Positions 52,498 to 62,435 of a stretch of 64,000 bases of DNA are shown in pieces. The notes below the pieces were generated by a model that worked only from the letters and a program-made list of their open reading frames with translations, was not told where the DNA came from and did not search any database. The stretch's first letter is position 1. Each line of letters begins with the position of its first letter. The translations under genes and the position numbers were made by a program. Origin of the DNA: an uncultured Marinobacter sp. GTDB lineage: Bacteria > Pseudomonadota > Gammaproteobacteria > Pseudomonadales > Oleiphilaceae. The stretch spans positions 30,816 through 94,815 of the forward strand of contig NZ_CAMPJO010000014.1 of assembly GCF_946886895.1 (NCBI RefSeq), in the 5' to 3' direction.

Positions 52498-55116
52498 TTA
52501 TTGGGCGCTCCTGACGGCGTCCCGGTGTTGCCGGATTTCTTCGTTGTCCGGTGCTTGCGACAGCGCCTTTTCGATGTGGTTCAGGGCCAACGTATGCTCA
52601 CCATTCAGGTGAAGCAGCCACCCGTAGGTATCGCGCACGTTAGGGTTTTCCGGGGCAAGTTCAACGGCCCGTGAGGCCAGCTCCAGGGCCCGTGCTGTAT
52701 TGGCGTCGCGTAGTGCCCAGGCGAGATTGTTCAGTGCGGTCAGGTGGTTTTGGTCCTGCTCGAGAACACGCTCGTAGTGGGCGACGGCGCCGACCTCGTC
52801 CTGTTGGGCGAGCAGGGCGTTCGCGCGTGCGAGATTGGCGGCGGCACTGGTCGGTGAGGCCTCCACCCATTGTCGGGTGAAATCAGCCATCTTTCCCGGT
52901 TCCAGTTCGCTGGCCAGTCTCAGCAGATTTGGCATCAGCCCGGTCTGGCCGCTGGCGGCCCACTGTTGCTCCAGGTAACGGAGGGCCCCGGCTTTGTCGC
53001 CTCGGGCCTCCATAATCGCCGCCCGGCTTTCAATGACGGGCAAGCGGGCGCCGTGCTGCTCTTCAATAGTGTCCAGTAAGGCGGATGCCTGATCGGTGTT
53101 GCCTTCGAGTATCCTGACCTGAACCGGAACCAGGCGAATTGTCAGGTCGTCCGGCGCCAGGGCCACCGCCTGCCGGGCACTGTTAAGCGCTTTCTCCCAT
53201 TGTCCGGAATTGGCCAGTTCCCGTGCTTCGGCAACCAGAAGCAGGGCTTCCGCACGCTGGATGGACGGGGACGTTGGCTCACTGGCGGTCTTCAGGGAGC
53301 GTCTGGCCTCCACCAGCTGGCCATTATCGATATACCAGAGAATACGGAGGGCGTGGGCCTCGTTGCCGAGTGCCGGGTAGTCGGAGGGGATCTTCTTTGT
53401 CCAGTCCAGGAAGGCTCCCTGTGCCTCATTGACCCGGTTATAAATCCTTGCAGCCAGCATCATCGTGGGGAGGCGCTCTTGCTGTTGGCTGGCCGCCGCC
53501 AGTAGCGTACTGATCGCTTTCGCCGGCTGGCCGGTCTGCAGGTAAAGGGACGAGAGGACACGGTTTACCTGCAGGTTTTCCGGGGCGTCCTTGTTGAGAC
53601 TTTCCAGGCTTGCAATGGCCTGCTCTCGTTCACCGAGGGCAGCGCGCGCAATGGCGCTCAGAAGCCGGGCTGGCGTTTGTTCCGGATAGCCATTGTCCAG
53701 CGATTCACGGAGCTCCGCCAATTCGCTGTCCTGATTCTGCGCAATCAGGAGCGACACATAAGCCGATGTGGTGGGCCAGTCTGCCGGGTTGGTGGCGAAC
53801 GCCACTCTCATCTGCCCCAGGGCCTGCTCGGGCAGGTTTTCCGAAACGTAGTATCTGGCCAGTGCCAGCCGCAGTCTGACATTATCGGGTTTGAGGGCGA
53901 TGGCGCGACTGAGGCTGGTAACCCCCTCGGTTTTTGATCCTTCCAGGCTGAGCGCCACCAGGCCATGCATGGCCAGAAGTTCGGGGTCATCAGGCCGGGC
54001 CTCGACCGCACGGCTCAGGGTGTCCAGCGCCTGTTGCCGCTCGCCTTTGTCAATTCTCGCCATGGTGGTCAGGCGGATGTAGCGGGTGGGCGAGGTTTCC
54101 GGATCAATGTTCTCCTCAAGCAGGTTCAGGCCTTCATCCAGCTTGCCCTGCTGGAGGTTTAACGCGCCCAGCGTCAACGCCACACGCTCGTTGTCGGGGT
54201 TTAGCGCCAACAGGTCGTTCAGGGTGGCCGAGGCCTCCTCGAACCGGCCTTCCTGGATGGCGCGAACGGCCGCCTGGGCCTGTTGCTCCATGTCCGAGTC
54301 CGTGTTTTCCTCCAGCACTTTATTGTAGATCTGGGCTTCGGTGATTCGTCCCTGTTCGGTCAGTGCCTTGGAGAGGAACGTGAGTGTCTGGCGGCGCTGG
54401 GGCAGGAAAATGTCTGACGGCGGCAAAGCCGACACCGCTTCTGTCAGCGTTTCAATCGCAGGTTCAATCCGGTTGGCCTGATATTGGGCCAGGCCTTTGA
54501 GCAGCAGGACCTCGGCGTTAATCGTTTCCCTGACGATGGCCTGGTCGGCGAGGGCGATGGCCTGGGTGGTATTGTTCAGGTTCAGGTAGGTTTTGATGCT
54601 GCCTGCGACCGCCTCCGCATTGCCCGGATTTTCCTCGGCGATGTCAGAAAAAACCGAGAGTGCGCCGGTGTAATCACCCGACAGCCTCAGTGCTTCGCCC
54701 TTAAGCAGAGCGGCCCGCGTTTTTTCCTCGGCGGATGTCGGCGCTGCCTTTGCCAGGGTCTCGAGCGCGGATAAATGCTTTTGCTGGCCAGTGTAGGCCT
54801 CCGCTAGAGGGAGCGAAACGGCGTTGCTATGTTCCGCCATCCAGGGCGAGAGCAACTGGGCTGCATCACGATAGGCTCCGATGTCGAGAAAGAGCTCCCC
54901 GAGGCGAGTGACGTACTCGACGTTTGTGGGGTCCTGCTGGATGGCGTTTTTCACTTCCAGAATAGCGGAGCGGTACTGGCCCTGGCTGGCGTAGGTTTCG
55001 CTGCGGGTAATGTGAGTGACTGAATCGTCTTCGCTGGAGGTGCCGCCGCACCCGGATAACACCAGCAGCAGGGTTAACCCAACCCAACGCAACGAATACC
55101 GGGAGCTGTCAATCAT
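52498..55116 (-). CDS. prsT: PEP-CTERM system TPR-repeat lipoprotein PrsT
   Basis: Protein of 872 residues with a lipobox (VLSGCGG) and tetratricopeptide repeats along almost the whole chain, e.g. YASQGQYRSAILEVKNAIQ and AYTGQQKHLSALETLAKAA. It matches in length and architecture the TPR lipoprotein that accompanies PrsK and PrsR. It is probably a periplasmic or outer-membrane scaffold for EPS export or sorting. The start overlaps prsR by 8 bases with AAGGAACAAGG upstream. A strong terminator follows. Confidence 0.92.
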   Translation of the reverse strand: MIDSSRYSLRWVGLTLLLVLSGCGGTSSEDDSVTHITRSETYASQGQYRSAILEVKNAIQQDPTNVEYVTRLGELFLDIGAYRDAAQLLSPWMAEHSNAVSLPLAEAYTGQQKHLSALETLAKAAPTSAEEKTRAALLKGEALRLSGDYTGALSVFSDIAEENPGNAEAVAGSIKTYLNLNNTTQAIALADQAIVRETINAEVLLLKGLAQYQANRIEPAIETLTEAVSALPPSDIFLPQRRQTLTFLSKALTEQGRITEAQIYNKVLEENTDSDMEQQAQAAVRAIQEGRFEEASATLNDLLALNPDNERVALTLGALNLQQGKLDEGLNLLEENIDPETSPTRYIRLTTMARIDKGERQQALDTLSRAVEARPDDPELLAMHGLVALSLEGSKTEGVTSLSRAIALKPDNVRLRLALARYYVSENLPEQALGQMRVAFATNPADWPTTSAYVSLLIAQNQDSELAELRESLDNGYPEQTPARLLSAIARAALGEREQAIASLESLNKDAPENLQVNRVLSSLYLQTGQPAKAISTLLAAASQQQERLPTMMLAARIYNRVNEAQGAFLDWTKKIPSDYPALGNEAHALRILWYIDNGQLVEARRSLKTASEPTSPSIQRAEALLLVAEARELANSGQWEKALNSARQAVALAPDDLTIRLVPVQVRILEGNTDQASALLDTIEEQHGARLPVIESRAAIMEARGDKAGALRYLEQQWAASGQTGLMPNLLRLASELEPGKMADFTRQWVEASPTSAAANLARANALLAQQDEVGAVAHYERVLEQDQNHLTALNNLAWALRDANTARALELASRAVELAPENPNVRDTYGWLLHLNGEHTLALNHIEKALSQAPDNEEIRQHRDAVRSAQ

Positions 55117-56515
55117 TCCTTGTTCCTTCTAGATGTCGCAGACTGGCAGGCATGGGGTCTTCGGATGTCTCGATGTTGTATTTGTCGGTCAGGCTGTAAA
55201 TCGTGGGGCGCGTTATGCCAAGCAGTCGGGCCGCTTTTGCCATGTTGAACCCGCTGGCCTGAAGCGCCTGATTGATGGCATGTCGTTCAGCGGATTCGCG
55301 TATTTGCCGAAGGTTCAGGCTGTTTTGCAATGGCGCAATGCCGGGGTCCAGGGAGAGATCGGCGGCGCTCACACGTTTTCCTTCCGCCATGATGATGGCG
55401 CGCTTCAGTTTGTTGATGATTTCCCGAACGTTACCAGGCCAGGCGTAGTGAGTGATGGCGTTAATGGCGTCTTCCGTGAACGTAAGGTTTGGCCGGTCCA
55501 TCTGTTTTCCCAGGGACTTGAGCAATGACTGGGCGATCACCAGCGCATCGCCATCCCGGTTCCGAACGGCGGGAACCTCAAGCGTGATCTCACTGATTCG
55601 ATAGTACAGGTCTTCCCGGAAGGTGCCGCTGTCAATGAGTTGCCGAACATCCCGGTGGGTTGCGCACACCACCCGGACATCCACCGGTACCGGTTTAACG
55701 GAGCCCACCCTGTCGACCACCCGTTCCTGCAGAAAGCGTAATAGCTTGGCCTGCAGCGACATTGGCATATCACCGATCTCATCCAGGAACAGGGTGCCAC
55801 CGTTGGCGCTCTCGATTTTCCCCTTTTTACTCTGGGTTGCACCGGTGAATGAGCCCTTTTCGAAGCCGAACAGTTCACTCTCCAGAAGATTTTCCGGAAT
55901 GGCGGCGCAGTTGATGGCAGCGAAAGGTTTGCAGGCCCGGCTGCTCAAATCGTGAAGCGCCTGGGCGAGAAGTTCCTTGCCGGTGCCGGTTTCCCCGGTG
56001 ATGAGTGTGGTGACGTCGGACGGCGCCACTTTTTCCAGTGTCCGGCAGATGGCCAGCATCTGAGGGCTGGCCGCAACAATGCCTTTGATATTGGCGCTGT
56101 TGCGATGGCGGGCAAGTTCCCGGTTTTCCCGTTCCAGTTCGGCGATGCGAAAGGCACGGTTAACGACAAAGGCCAGAATGTCGGCGTCCAGGGGTTTCTG
56201 GTAGAAGTCGCAGGCCCCCATGCCAATGGCCCTGACGGCGTTTTCCTTGTCTTCACGGCCGGTGACGACAATCACTTTGGTCATCGGAGACAGCCGCAGT
56301 ATCTCCTCAAGCACACCGAACCCCTCGGAGGCTCCGCCAGGGTCCGGCGGCAAACCAAGATCCAGGGTGACCACTTCCGGCTCAATGCGCCGCAGGGCCG
56401 TGAGCGCCGAATCCCGGTCAGACGCCACCGCCACGTCCAGGTCCTGACTGAAGCACCAACGCATCTGGCTCTGCAGGCCGGGATCATCCTCAATGATTAA
56501 CAGTCGTCTATTCAC
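55109..56515 (-). CDS. prsR: Sigma-54-dependent response regulator PrsR
   Basis: Protein of 468 residues in the NtrC family. The receiver domain has the phosphoacceptor Asp52 in LDLGLPP. The AAA+ domain carries GETGTGKE (174-181) and the sigma-54 contact loop GSFTGA (221-226). A Fis-type helix-turn-helix ends the protein (MAKAARLLGITRPTIYSLTDKY). It should be phosphorylated by PrsK and open the sigma-54 promoters of the PEP-CTERM genes. The GTG at 56515 is chosen because homologues begin at NRRLLIIEDD; the frame is open to 56584, so the start is not certain. It overlaps prsT. Confidence 0.93.
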   Translation of the reverse strand: MNRRLLIIEDDPGLQSQMRWCFSQDLDVAVASDRDSALTALRRIEPEVVTLDLGLPPDPGGASEGFGVLEEILRLSPMTKVIVVTGREDKENAVRAIGMGACDFYQKPLDADILAFVVNRAFRIAELERENRELARHRNSANIKGIVAASPQMLAICRTLEKVAPSDVTTLITGETGTGKELLAQALHDLSSRACKPFAAINCAAIPENLLESELFGFEKGSFTGATQSKKGKIESANGGTLFLDEIGDMPMSLQAKLLRFLQERVVDRVGSVKPVPVDVRVVCATHRDVRQLIDSGTFREDLYYRISEITLEVPAVRNRDGDALVIAQSLLKSLGKQMDRPNLTFTEDAINAITHYAWPGNVREIINKLKRAIIMAEGKRVSAADLSLDPGIAPLQNSLNLRQIRESAERHAINQALQASGFNMAKAARLLGITRPTIYSLTDKYNIETSEDPMPASLRHLEGTRND

Positions 56516-56616
56516 AACAGCAACAAGTCCTTTGTTATGTAGTCTGTCATTCCTGATTCTTAACTGAACATTGACACTTTGCAATGATCGATTGCCTTAA
56601 ATCTGAAAACCGCCAT

Positions 56617-58752
56617 TCAATTGACGCTTTGCCTCGGGTCAGGTGCCTCAGAATCCATTCGTGACCCTTGGTCCGGTAGCAGTTGGATGGAGGGCTCCGC
56701 CAACGGAATGCGCACGGAGAAACAGGAGCCGACGCCGGGCTCGCTGGTCACATCAATACTGCCCCCGACTTGCTGGATGTATTCCCGCGCCTGATAGGCG
56801 CCTATGCCCATGCCCGTGAGGCCCTTGGTGCTCTCGAACGGCTTGAAGAGCTGCCCCCGGATGAACTCCTCGGTCATGCCGCTGCCGGTGTCCTGGATAA
56901 ACAGAACCACATTGCCCTTGGCGATCTTGAGGGTGAGTGTGATTTCGCCATCCGGAGGCGTGGCATCCTGGGCATTCTGGATCAGGTGCCCCAGCACGCT
57001 GCGCAGCTGTTCGTCGTCGGCCTTGATCAATGCGACCGGCGGGTTGCCCTCCAGGCGTGGCGGTGGTGTTTGCCGCTGGTAGTTCTCCACCAGCTGACGA
57101 ACCATCCGGGTCAGATCCAGGGATTTGCCGACAGCTTCCGTGGGTGCCGAGGGTTTGCGTATATGGTCCACCAGATTCGACATTTTGCGCACGGCATGAT
57201 CGGTGGTGTTAATCATATCGTCGATAAAAGCCGGGTTTTCACGATGCTTGGGTGCGTTTTTGACCAGCAGCGACAGCTGTGCAATAACGGTCTTGAGGTC
57301 GTGCACCATAAACGCGGATGCCTTGCTGACGGCTTCAAACTGCATTGCCCGTGACAGGCGGTTCTGGGCATCGGCCTGGGCCAGGAGGTTGCAGGTCTGG
57401 CGGGCGACCACTTTGATCAGGTCAAAGTTCTCCCAGTTGAGCTCCACCCGGGCATAGGGATTGCCCAGCATGGCAATGCCATACAACTCGTTGCCGAGGT
57501 ACAGCGGAATGATGAGCCAGCCGCCCGGGGTTTTGGCGATGGCATCAGGGATTTCCAGCAGGTTGTAACTGATCGGGTCATTCCGGTATTCGTGCAGGTC
57601 CACGACCCATTCACGGTCGGTCAGAAACCGCACCAGCTCGGCGTCGCTGTCGATCATGGTGTATTTCGGAGTGGCGAGATTGACCGAAGCCGCCAGAACA
57701 TAACCACCCTGCTCACCCTTGAGCCAGATGGCACCGGCGTTGCTTTCGACCAGGGCCGCCAGTATCCGGATAACCCGTTCAGGCAAGGGCGGTTCGTCGC
57801 TGAGGTTGGCAAGCTCCCGGGTCATCTTCAGCCATTCTTCCCGGTAGTCGTATTTGTAGTCGAAAAAATTCTGGCTGATCAGCACCATCAATTTGGAGCG
57901 GATGCGGCGTGACAGAACCAGAGTGACAAGAAACGTCAGGGAGATGGTCAGGAAAAGAACCTGTAACGCATCGCCCCAGTCGCCGCCCAGAACCCGGACG
58001 TAGTAGCCCCCGAGGGCCAGGAAGAGCAGGTAAACGCCGGCGAAGACAAAGGTGCCTGCATGGAATACCGCGGAGCGGGAGAGTTGAAAATCGACCGGTT
58101 GTTTGCGGGTGTTAATCACGTTAACGGCAAACAGGGGCACCAGCAGGGCGTTCACCAAGCCCCGGGCGTTCCAGAACGAGTCAGCCACCTGGCCGAAAAG
58201 GAGGGCATCGGCGTACATGAAGAAGTCGAAGACAAACAGCGTTGCTACGCCGATGCACAGGTACTTGAGACTGGACCGGCCGAAGCCCGGGGAGTTGCGC
58301 CAGATCTGTTCCACCAGGGACAACCCGAGCAGTGACAGGGCAATCTGGCCGAGCAGTTTGGTTTTGCCGTTGAGAATGTCCCAGCCAAGGGCAAACTCCA
58401 GAGCGCCAAACCCCAGTAACATCACCAGGAGCGCAATCGTGGAAACGCCCAGCACCTGTTTCAACTGACCGGTCAGGCTGCCTTGCCGGAACGCATCCCG
58501 GAGCATGGCAAACAGCAGTGTGATCCAGCCGGCATCCCGGAGCAGTTCCAGCAGGTAGCGAATAAAAAAGCCGGGGTGCCCCCAGACACTCTGGGTAAGC
58601 AGGGCGCTGGCCCAAAGGGTGGTGATCAGGGCGGCGAGAAACAGCGCGCGGTCGACATCCCGACGCAGGTAGCGGGTGGCCACGAGAATGGACAGCAGGC
58701 CGAAGGTGATGGCCGCCGCCGAATGGCTGATGACACTGAAGTCATTTAACAT
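56617..58752 (-). CDS. prsK: Sensor histidine kinase PrsK
   Basis: Protein of 711 residues with about eight to ten N-terminal membrane helices (to about residue 290), a GAF-like domain (about 320-460) and a C-terminal kinase core. The dimerisation helix contains VHDLKTVIAQLSLLVKNA with the phospho-His. The ATPase domain has DTGSGMT, LFKPFESTKG and GMGIGAY. It matches the PEP-CTERM-system kinase in order and length. The signal it senses is unknown. It is followed by prsR and preceded, with a 53-bp gap, by the SDR gene. Confidence 0.93.
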   Translation of the reverse strand: MLNDFSVISHSAAAITFGLLSILVATRYLRRDVDRALFLAALITTLWASALLTQSVWGHPGFFIRYLLELLRDAGWITLLFAMLRDAFRQGSLTGQLKQVLGVSTIALLVMLLGFGALEFALGWDILNGKTKLLGQIALSLLGLSLVEQIWRNSPGFGRSSLKYLCIGVATLFVFDFFMYADALLFGQVADSFWNARGLVNALLVPLFAVNVINTRKQPVDFQLSRSAVFHAGTFVFAGVYLLFLALGGYYVRVLGGDWGDALQVLFLTISLTFLVTLVLSRRIRSKLMVLISQNFFDYKYDYREEWLKMTRELANLSDEPPLPERVIRILAALVESNAGAIWLKGEQGGYVLAASVNLATPKYTMIDSDAELVRFLTDREWVVDLHEYRNDPISYNLLEIPDAIAKTPGGWLIIPLYLGNELYGIAMLGNPYARVELNWENFDLIKVVARQTCNLLAQADAQNRLSRAMQFEAVSKASAFMVHDLKTVIAQLSLLVKNAPKHRENPAFIDDMINTTDHAVRKMSNLVDHIRKPSAPTEAVGKSLDLTRMVRQLVENYQRQTPPPRLEGNPPVALIKADDEQLRSVLGHLIQNAQDATPPDGEITLTLKIAKGNVVLFIQDTGSGMTEEFIRGQLFKPFESTKGLTGMGIGAYQAREYIQQVGGSIDVTSEPGVGSCFSVRIPLAEPSIQLLPDQGSRMDSEAPDPRQSVN

Positions 58753-58805
58753 CGTTCGCTTCCTGCGCTTCTCTGCCCCCGTTTCCCTGACGGCTAAGGC
58801 TGGGG

Positions 58806-59753
58806 CTACACCGGACGTTTATTGTCCCGGTAGAACCGGAATATTTCTTTCAGCGGCCGCCTTGGTGAAAACCCGAACTCCCGGGCGAACGCTCTGCCGT
58901 CGATGACGACAGGATACTTGAAAAAGGCCATCAGATACGACGGAAAACTTCTCAGGTTCAGGGTTCGCAGGATCAGTTTCGGCACAACCGGCGGCACTGA
59001 GGGCACGGGGAGGCGTTTGCAGCCGCAGAGTGCCAGGGCGTGCTGGTAGGCAACCCAGTCCTGGGGTGCAACGTTAAAAACACCCCGTACCGGTTTGCGG
59101 TAGGCCATCACCAGCGCCTCCGCCATATCGTCTATGTGGATGAATTGCATCATCGGCGAAAAGCCGGCCAGTACCGGTGCCCGTCTACTTTCCAGTAACG
59201 TGCTTATGGTATTCCGTACGCCGGGGCCAACGATGTTGCAGGGGCGCAGGATAGCGATGTTCAGTTCCGGATAGCGCCACAGGTAGATGTTGGCGAGATT
59301 CTCCAGCTCCACCGAATCGATCAGGTCTGCGCTCAGCCCGGCACTTTTCAGGGGGGCGGCCTCGTCGATCAGTGCCGGGTTGTAGGCCACGGCGCCGTAT
59401 ACGTGAAAGGTGGACAACACAACCACCCGTTTGATGCCGTATTTCTGGCTCAGATCCAGCATCTTCTGGGTGCCGAGAACGTTGGCGTTGTAACGGCGCA
59501 TGCGGGTCAGTTGGCTGGACATGATACGACCGAGATGAATCACGCCATCGAAGCGGTAACGGCGGAACAGGTCTTCAAACACCCGCTTGTTGAAATCGAT
59601 GCAGTAGCTCGGTATGTCATCGCCCAGGTACACCTGCTCCCGGAAATCCACGGCCACGAGGTCGCAGGTGTCTCTCAGCTGACTGATCACCTTCTGGGCG
59701 AGGGCGCCGGCGGCACCGGTTATCAGGATATGCGGTCTGCGTTGTTCGGTCAT
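58806..59753 (-). CDS. NAD-dependent epimerase/dehydratase (SDR)
   Basis: Protein of 315 residues with the Rossmann loop HILITGAAGALAQKV near residue 9. It has an SDR-like central part (RVVVLSTFHVYGAVAYNP) in which the usual catalytic Tyr appears as VYG. It resembles sugar-epimerase-like proteins encoded next to lysophospholipid acyltransferases in Marinobacter-like genomes, as remembered. Substrate is unknown. The start shares one base with the acyltransferase stop (TGATG), so the two are coupled. Confidence 0.83.
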   Translation of the reverse strand: MTEQRRPHILITGAAGALAQKVISQLRDTCDLVAVDFREQVYLGDDIPSYCIDFNKRVFEDLFRRYRFDGVIHLGRIMSSQLTRMRRYNANVLGTQKMLDLSQKYGIKRVVVLSTFHVYGAVAYNPALIDEAAPLKSAGLSADLIDSVELENLANIYLWRYPELNIAILRPCNIVGPGVRNTISTLLESRRAPVLAGFSPMMQFIHIDDMAEALVMAYRKPVRGVFNVAPQDWVAYQHALALCGCKRLPVPSVPPVVPKLILRTLNLRSFPSYLMAFFKYPVVIDGRAFAREFGFSPRRPLKEIFRFYRDNKRPV

Positions 59754-60568
59754 CAGAAAAGCCTTTTCCGTTCGCTCAGTCCCTTATCAATCAGCCGGCT
59801 GATTTCCGCCTTGACCTGTTCCACGCGCGCGGTGATCTGTTCTTCGGGAATTTCCAGATCGTCAAAAACCATGGGTGCACCAAAGTTCAGATGGACCTTG
59901 GCCGGCAGCACAACGGGCAGGGTGACGGGGGCATAAGGAATGCCGAGTGCCCTGGCCAGGGGCTTGATATTGGCGATGGCGGGAAGGGTTTCCTCGCAGC
60001 CGACGACGCCGACCGGCACGATGGACGCCTTGTATTTCATCGCCAGATGCATGAACCCGTTACCGAAGCGCTTGAGCTGATAACGGTCGTGGTACAGCTT
60101 GCCGGAGCCCCGTATACCTTCCGGGAAGACGATGACTGCTTCGTCGTTGGCCAGCATCTTGGCGCAATTGACCGGATCGCCCAGCACCGCACCCATTTCA
60201 TTGAGCAGGTTGCCGAGCCAGGGCACGGTTGGGAAAAACCGCTCGATCATGGCCCGTGGAATACGCGGCTGGTGTTGGCGCGAGGCCAGGGCATAGCCGA
60301 TCAACAGGCCGTCGATGGGAAGCTGGCCGCTGTGATTGGCCACGATCAGCACCGGGCCTTCAGCGGGCACGTTCTCGACCCCCTGGGCATGGACCCGGAA
60401 ATACTTCTCGTAAAGCTGTCGGGTCAGCGAAAAACCGACTTTGATCACCTCGTTGTTATAACCCCATGGATCGTAGCCGAGGGTGCCGATGGGTTTGCGA
60501 ATCCGGTTAATGTGCTCGTCCAGCTCCGCCGGAACCAGTTTCGATTTCAGATACGATGCCAGGCCCAT
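59753..60568 (-). CDS. Lysophospholipid acyltransferase-like protein (PlsC superfamily)
   Basis: Protein of 271 residues. ANHSGQLPIDG near residue 78 is the catalytic His-Asp block (with six residues between H and D, where classical PlsC has four). VIVFPEGIRGSGK near residue 148 is the second motif, FPEG. It should transfer an acyl chain to a lysophospholipid or other glycerolipid at the inner membrane. GGGAG precedes the ATG. Membership in the EPS pathway is not shown; it may be a general lipid gene. Confidence 0.86.
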   Translation of the reverse strand: MGLASYLKSKLVPAELDEHINRIRKPIGTLGYDPWGYNNEVIKVGFSLTRQLYEKYFRVHAQGVENVPAEGPVLIVANHSGQLPIDGLLIGYALASRQHQPRIPRAMIERFFPTVPWLGNLLNEMGAVLGDPVNCAKMLANDEAVIVFPEGIRGSGKLYHDRYQLKRFGNGFMHLAMKYKASIVPVGVVGCEETLPAIANIKPLARALGIPYAPVTLPVVLPAKVHLNFGAPMVFDDLEIPEEQITARVEQVKAEISRLIDKGLSERKRLF

Positions 60569-60603
60569 GGCCGCTCCCTAGTCATGAATTCTCGGATTCC
60601 CGG

Positions 60604-61524
60604 TTATTTGCGCCCGATCAGAACGCCTAACGTGTGGCTCTGGCCCTCATTAAGCACGCGATAGTCGCCGGCGGCATTGGCGGTTTCGACACACAGCATC
60701 GTCTGCCAGGCGGCGTCCGGGAAGTCAGAGAGGCGTGCGGCCTTGCCCGGCCCGGGGTTCCAGACCACGGTTGAATCGCTGCCGACTGCCGTCAGTTTGC
60801 GACTGCCCGCGGGCGTCACCACCGTCAGCGGCTCGCCACACTGGTAAATCCGGTCGGTTTCTCCGGCAAAGTACACAGGCCCTTCCTGAACGCAGTATTC
60901 CCAGTCTTTCAGGGTGTCGATGTAATCACTGGTACCCAGCCCGAGTACCCGGCTGCGCGATACGTCCGGGGTAGGGAGGTAGGTGTGAAGCGCCTGGCTG
61001 AACGCCAGTGGCTCGGTACTCAGGTTGGTGGTGGTCAGTGCCAGCTGGCAGCCGCGAATGGAAAAGTTGAACGTCATCAGTGCCAGGGCGTGGCCGTTCC
61101 AGTCGTCGGTAAAGTCCTCGTTGGCATCCAGTGACAGACAGATTTCCACCTCATGGGCACTTTCGCGGACATCCTCCAGCTTCCACAGGGCGGTTCGGGC
61201 GAAGCCGTGGGCGCTGGCGCTCCGGATGCGCTTGCGGACCTCGGGTGGATTTTTGTCAGGGTCACCGAACCAGGGCCAGCACACCGGAATACCACCGCGA
61301 ATGGCCTTGCCAGGCTGATAACGGGCGGTGGGGCTGAGCCACAGCCAGTCCGGTTCATCCTTGGGGGCGAATCGCGTCAAATGCGCCCCCTGAAGAAAGA
61401 GCGTTGCCTCGAACAGCGGGTGGTGGACTTCAAGGGCTTCCAGTTGGCCAATGGTTTGCCAGCGAGTGAAGGACCATTGTCCCGGGGAGAGTGATAGCGG
61501 TGGCTTGTTACTGCTTTCCGACAT
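60604..61524 (-). CDS. D-hexose-6-phosphate mutarotase (aldose-1-epimerase family)
   Basis: Protein of 306 residues of the YeaD-like galactose-mutarotase fold. RGGIPVCWPWFG (about residues 72-83) and ASAHGFARTALW (100-111) carry conserved active-site residues, and ALHTYLPTPDV the second catalytic region. It interconverts alpha and beta anomers of hexose-6-phosphate. The frame is open much further upstream, to 62562, but that part crosses the oxygenase and SRP RNA genes on the other strand, so the ATG at 61524 is taken as the start. Confidence 0.87.
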   Translation of the reverse strand: MSESSNKPPLSLSPGQWSFTRWQTIGQLEALEVHHPLFEATLFLQGAHLTRFAPKDEPDWLWLSPTARYQPGKAIRGGIPVCWPWFGDPDKNPPEVRKRIRSASAHGFARTALWKLEDVRESAHEVEICLSLDANEDFTDDWNGHALALMTFNFSIRGCQLALTTTNLSTEPLAFSQALHTYLPTPDVSRSRVLGLGTSDYIDTLKDWEYCVQEGPVYFAGETDRIYQCGEPLTVVTPAGSRKLTAVGSDSTVVWNPGPGKAARLSDFPDAAWQTMLCVETANAAGDYRVLNEGQSHTLGVLIGRK

Positions 61525-61641
61525 GATGGCGTTCTGGTCTGTCAGGTTTAAGTGTATCTGCTTACCATGAGAGTAAATTAAAACTGCCGTCCGGGCGAGA
61601 ATTGCGCCTAAAATACCATCGATTTTTCCGGGAGACTGCGC

Positions 61642-62334
61642 ATGGAAAACCCCATGGCCATCAGTGATCCGCTCATTCACACGGACTCCGTTGCCGGAAT
61701 CGTCGGTGCGCCGGACCGATGGCTGGATTCGGTGGCCATCGGGTTGAGTGAAAGCGGGTGGGTGACCGTGGATGCTGTTCCTCACCTGGGAGCGGATCTG
61801 CTCCAGGCGCTCCGCCATGAGATTCAGATACTCGACCGGACCGACGCCCTCAAAAAAGCGGGCATTGGTCGCGGCGCCGACCTTACCCGGGACCGTTCGG
61901 TGCGCCGGGACAAGATTTCCTGGCTGCAGGGGGTAACGCCACCCCAGGCAGCGCTGTTCCGCTTTCTGGAGTCGATCCGGACCGGGCTTAACGAGCGCCT
62001 GTTCCTGGGCCTGAAGCGATTCGAGGCCCACTACGCCACCTACCACGCCGGCGATTTCTACAAGCGCCACCTGGACAGCTTCCAGGGCCGGGCGTCGCGG
62101 GTGGTCAGCCTGGTTCTTTACCTGAATGACGGCTGGCAGCCGGAAGACGGTGGCGCCCTGCAGGTGTATAACCGTGACAGCAGCCACGAGGTGTGTGGCG
62201 TGGTGATGCCGGAGGCTGGCCGGCTGGCAATCTTCATGAGTGAGGAAGTGCCCCACGAGGTGATGCCGGCCTACCGTACGCGCTACAGTATTGCCTGCTG
62301 GTTTCGCCAGGATGTCATACCGCTGCCGTTGTAG
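61642..62334 (+). CDS. 2-oxoglutarate/Fe(II)-dependent oxygenase
   Basis: Protein of 230 residues with the prolyl-4-hydroxylase-type fold. The iron ligands are His143 and Asp145 (RHLDSF) and His205 (VPHEV), and Arg212 likely binds 2-oxoglutarate. Such enzymes hydroxylate protein or small-molecule targets; the substrate is not known here. GGGAGA lies before the ATG at 61642; an ATG at 61654 is also possible. It is divergent from the mutarotase and precedes the SRP RNA gene. Confidence 0.87.
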   Translation: MENPMAISDPLIHTDSVAGIVGAPDRWLDSVAIGLSESGWVTVDAVPHLGADLLQALRHEIQILDRTDALKKAGIGRGADLTRDRSVRRDKISWLQGVTPPQAALFRFLESIRTGLNERLFLGLKRFEAHYATYHAGDFYKRHLDSFQGRASRVVSLVLYLNDGWQPEDGGALQVYNRDSSHEVCGVVMPEAGRLAIFMSEEVPHEVMPAYRTRYSIACWFRQDVIPLPL

Positions 62335-62367
62335 CGCCGTCATGGAATCCCGGGGCGGGAATTCCCG

Positions 62368-62396
62368 TTGTAGTGCGTCAGGCCTTTTGTTACTAT
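62368..62396 (+). promoter_or_regulatory. Candidate promoter of ffs
   Basis: TTGTAG, 17 bp, TACTAT. A start near 62403 would give a 5' leader of about 33 bases, comparable to the RNase P-removed leader of E. coli 4.5S RNA. The -35 match is modest. Confidence 0.4.
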
Positions 62397-62435
62397 GCGC
62401 GCCGCTTTCAGGGAATTGTCCTGGAACGCCGTTAT

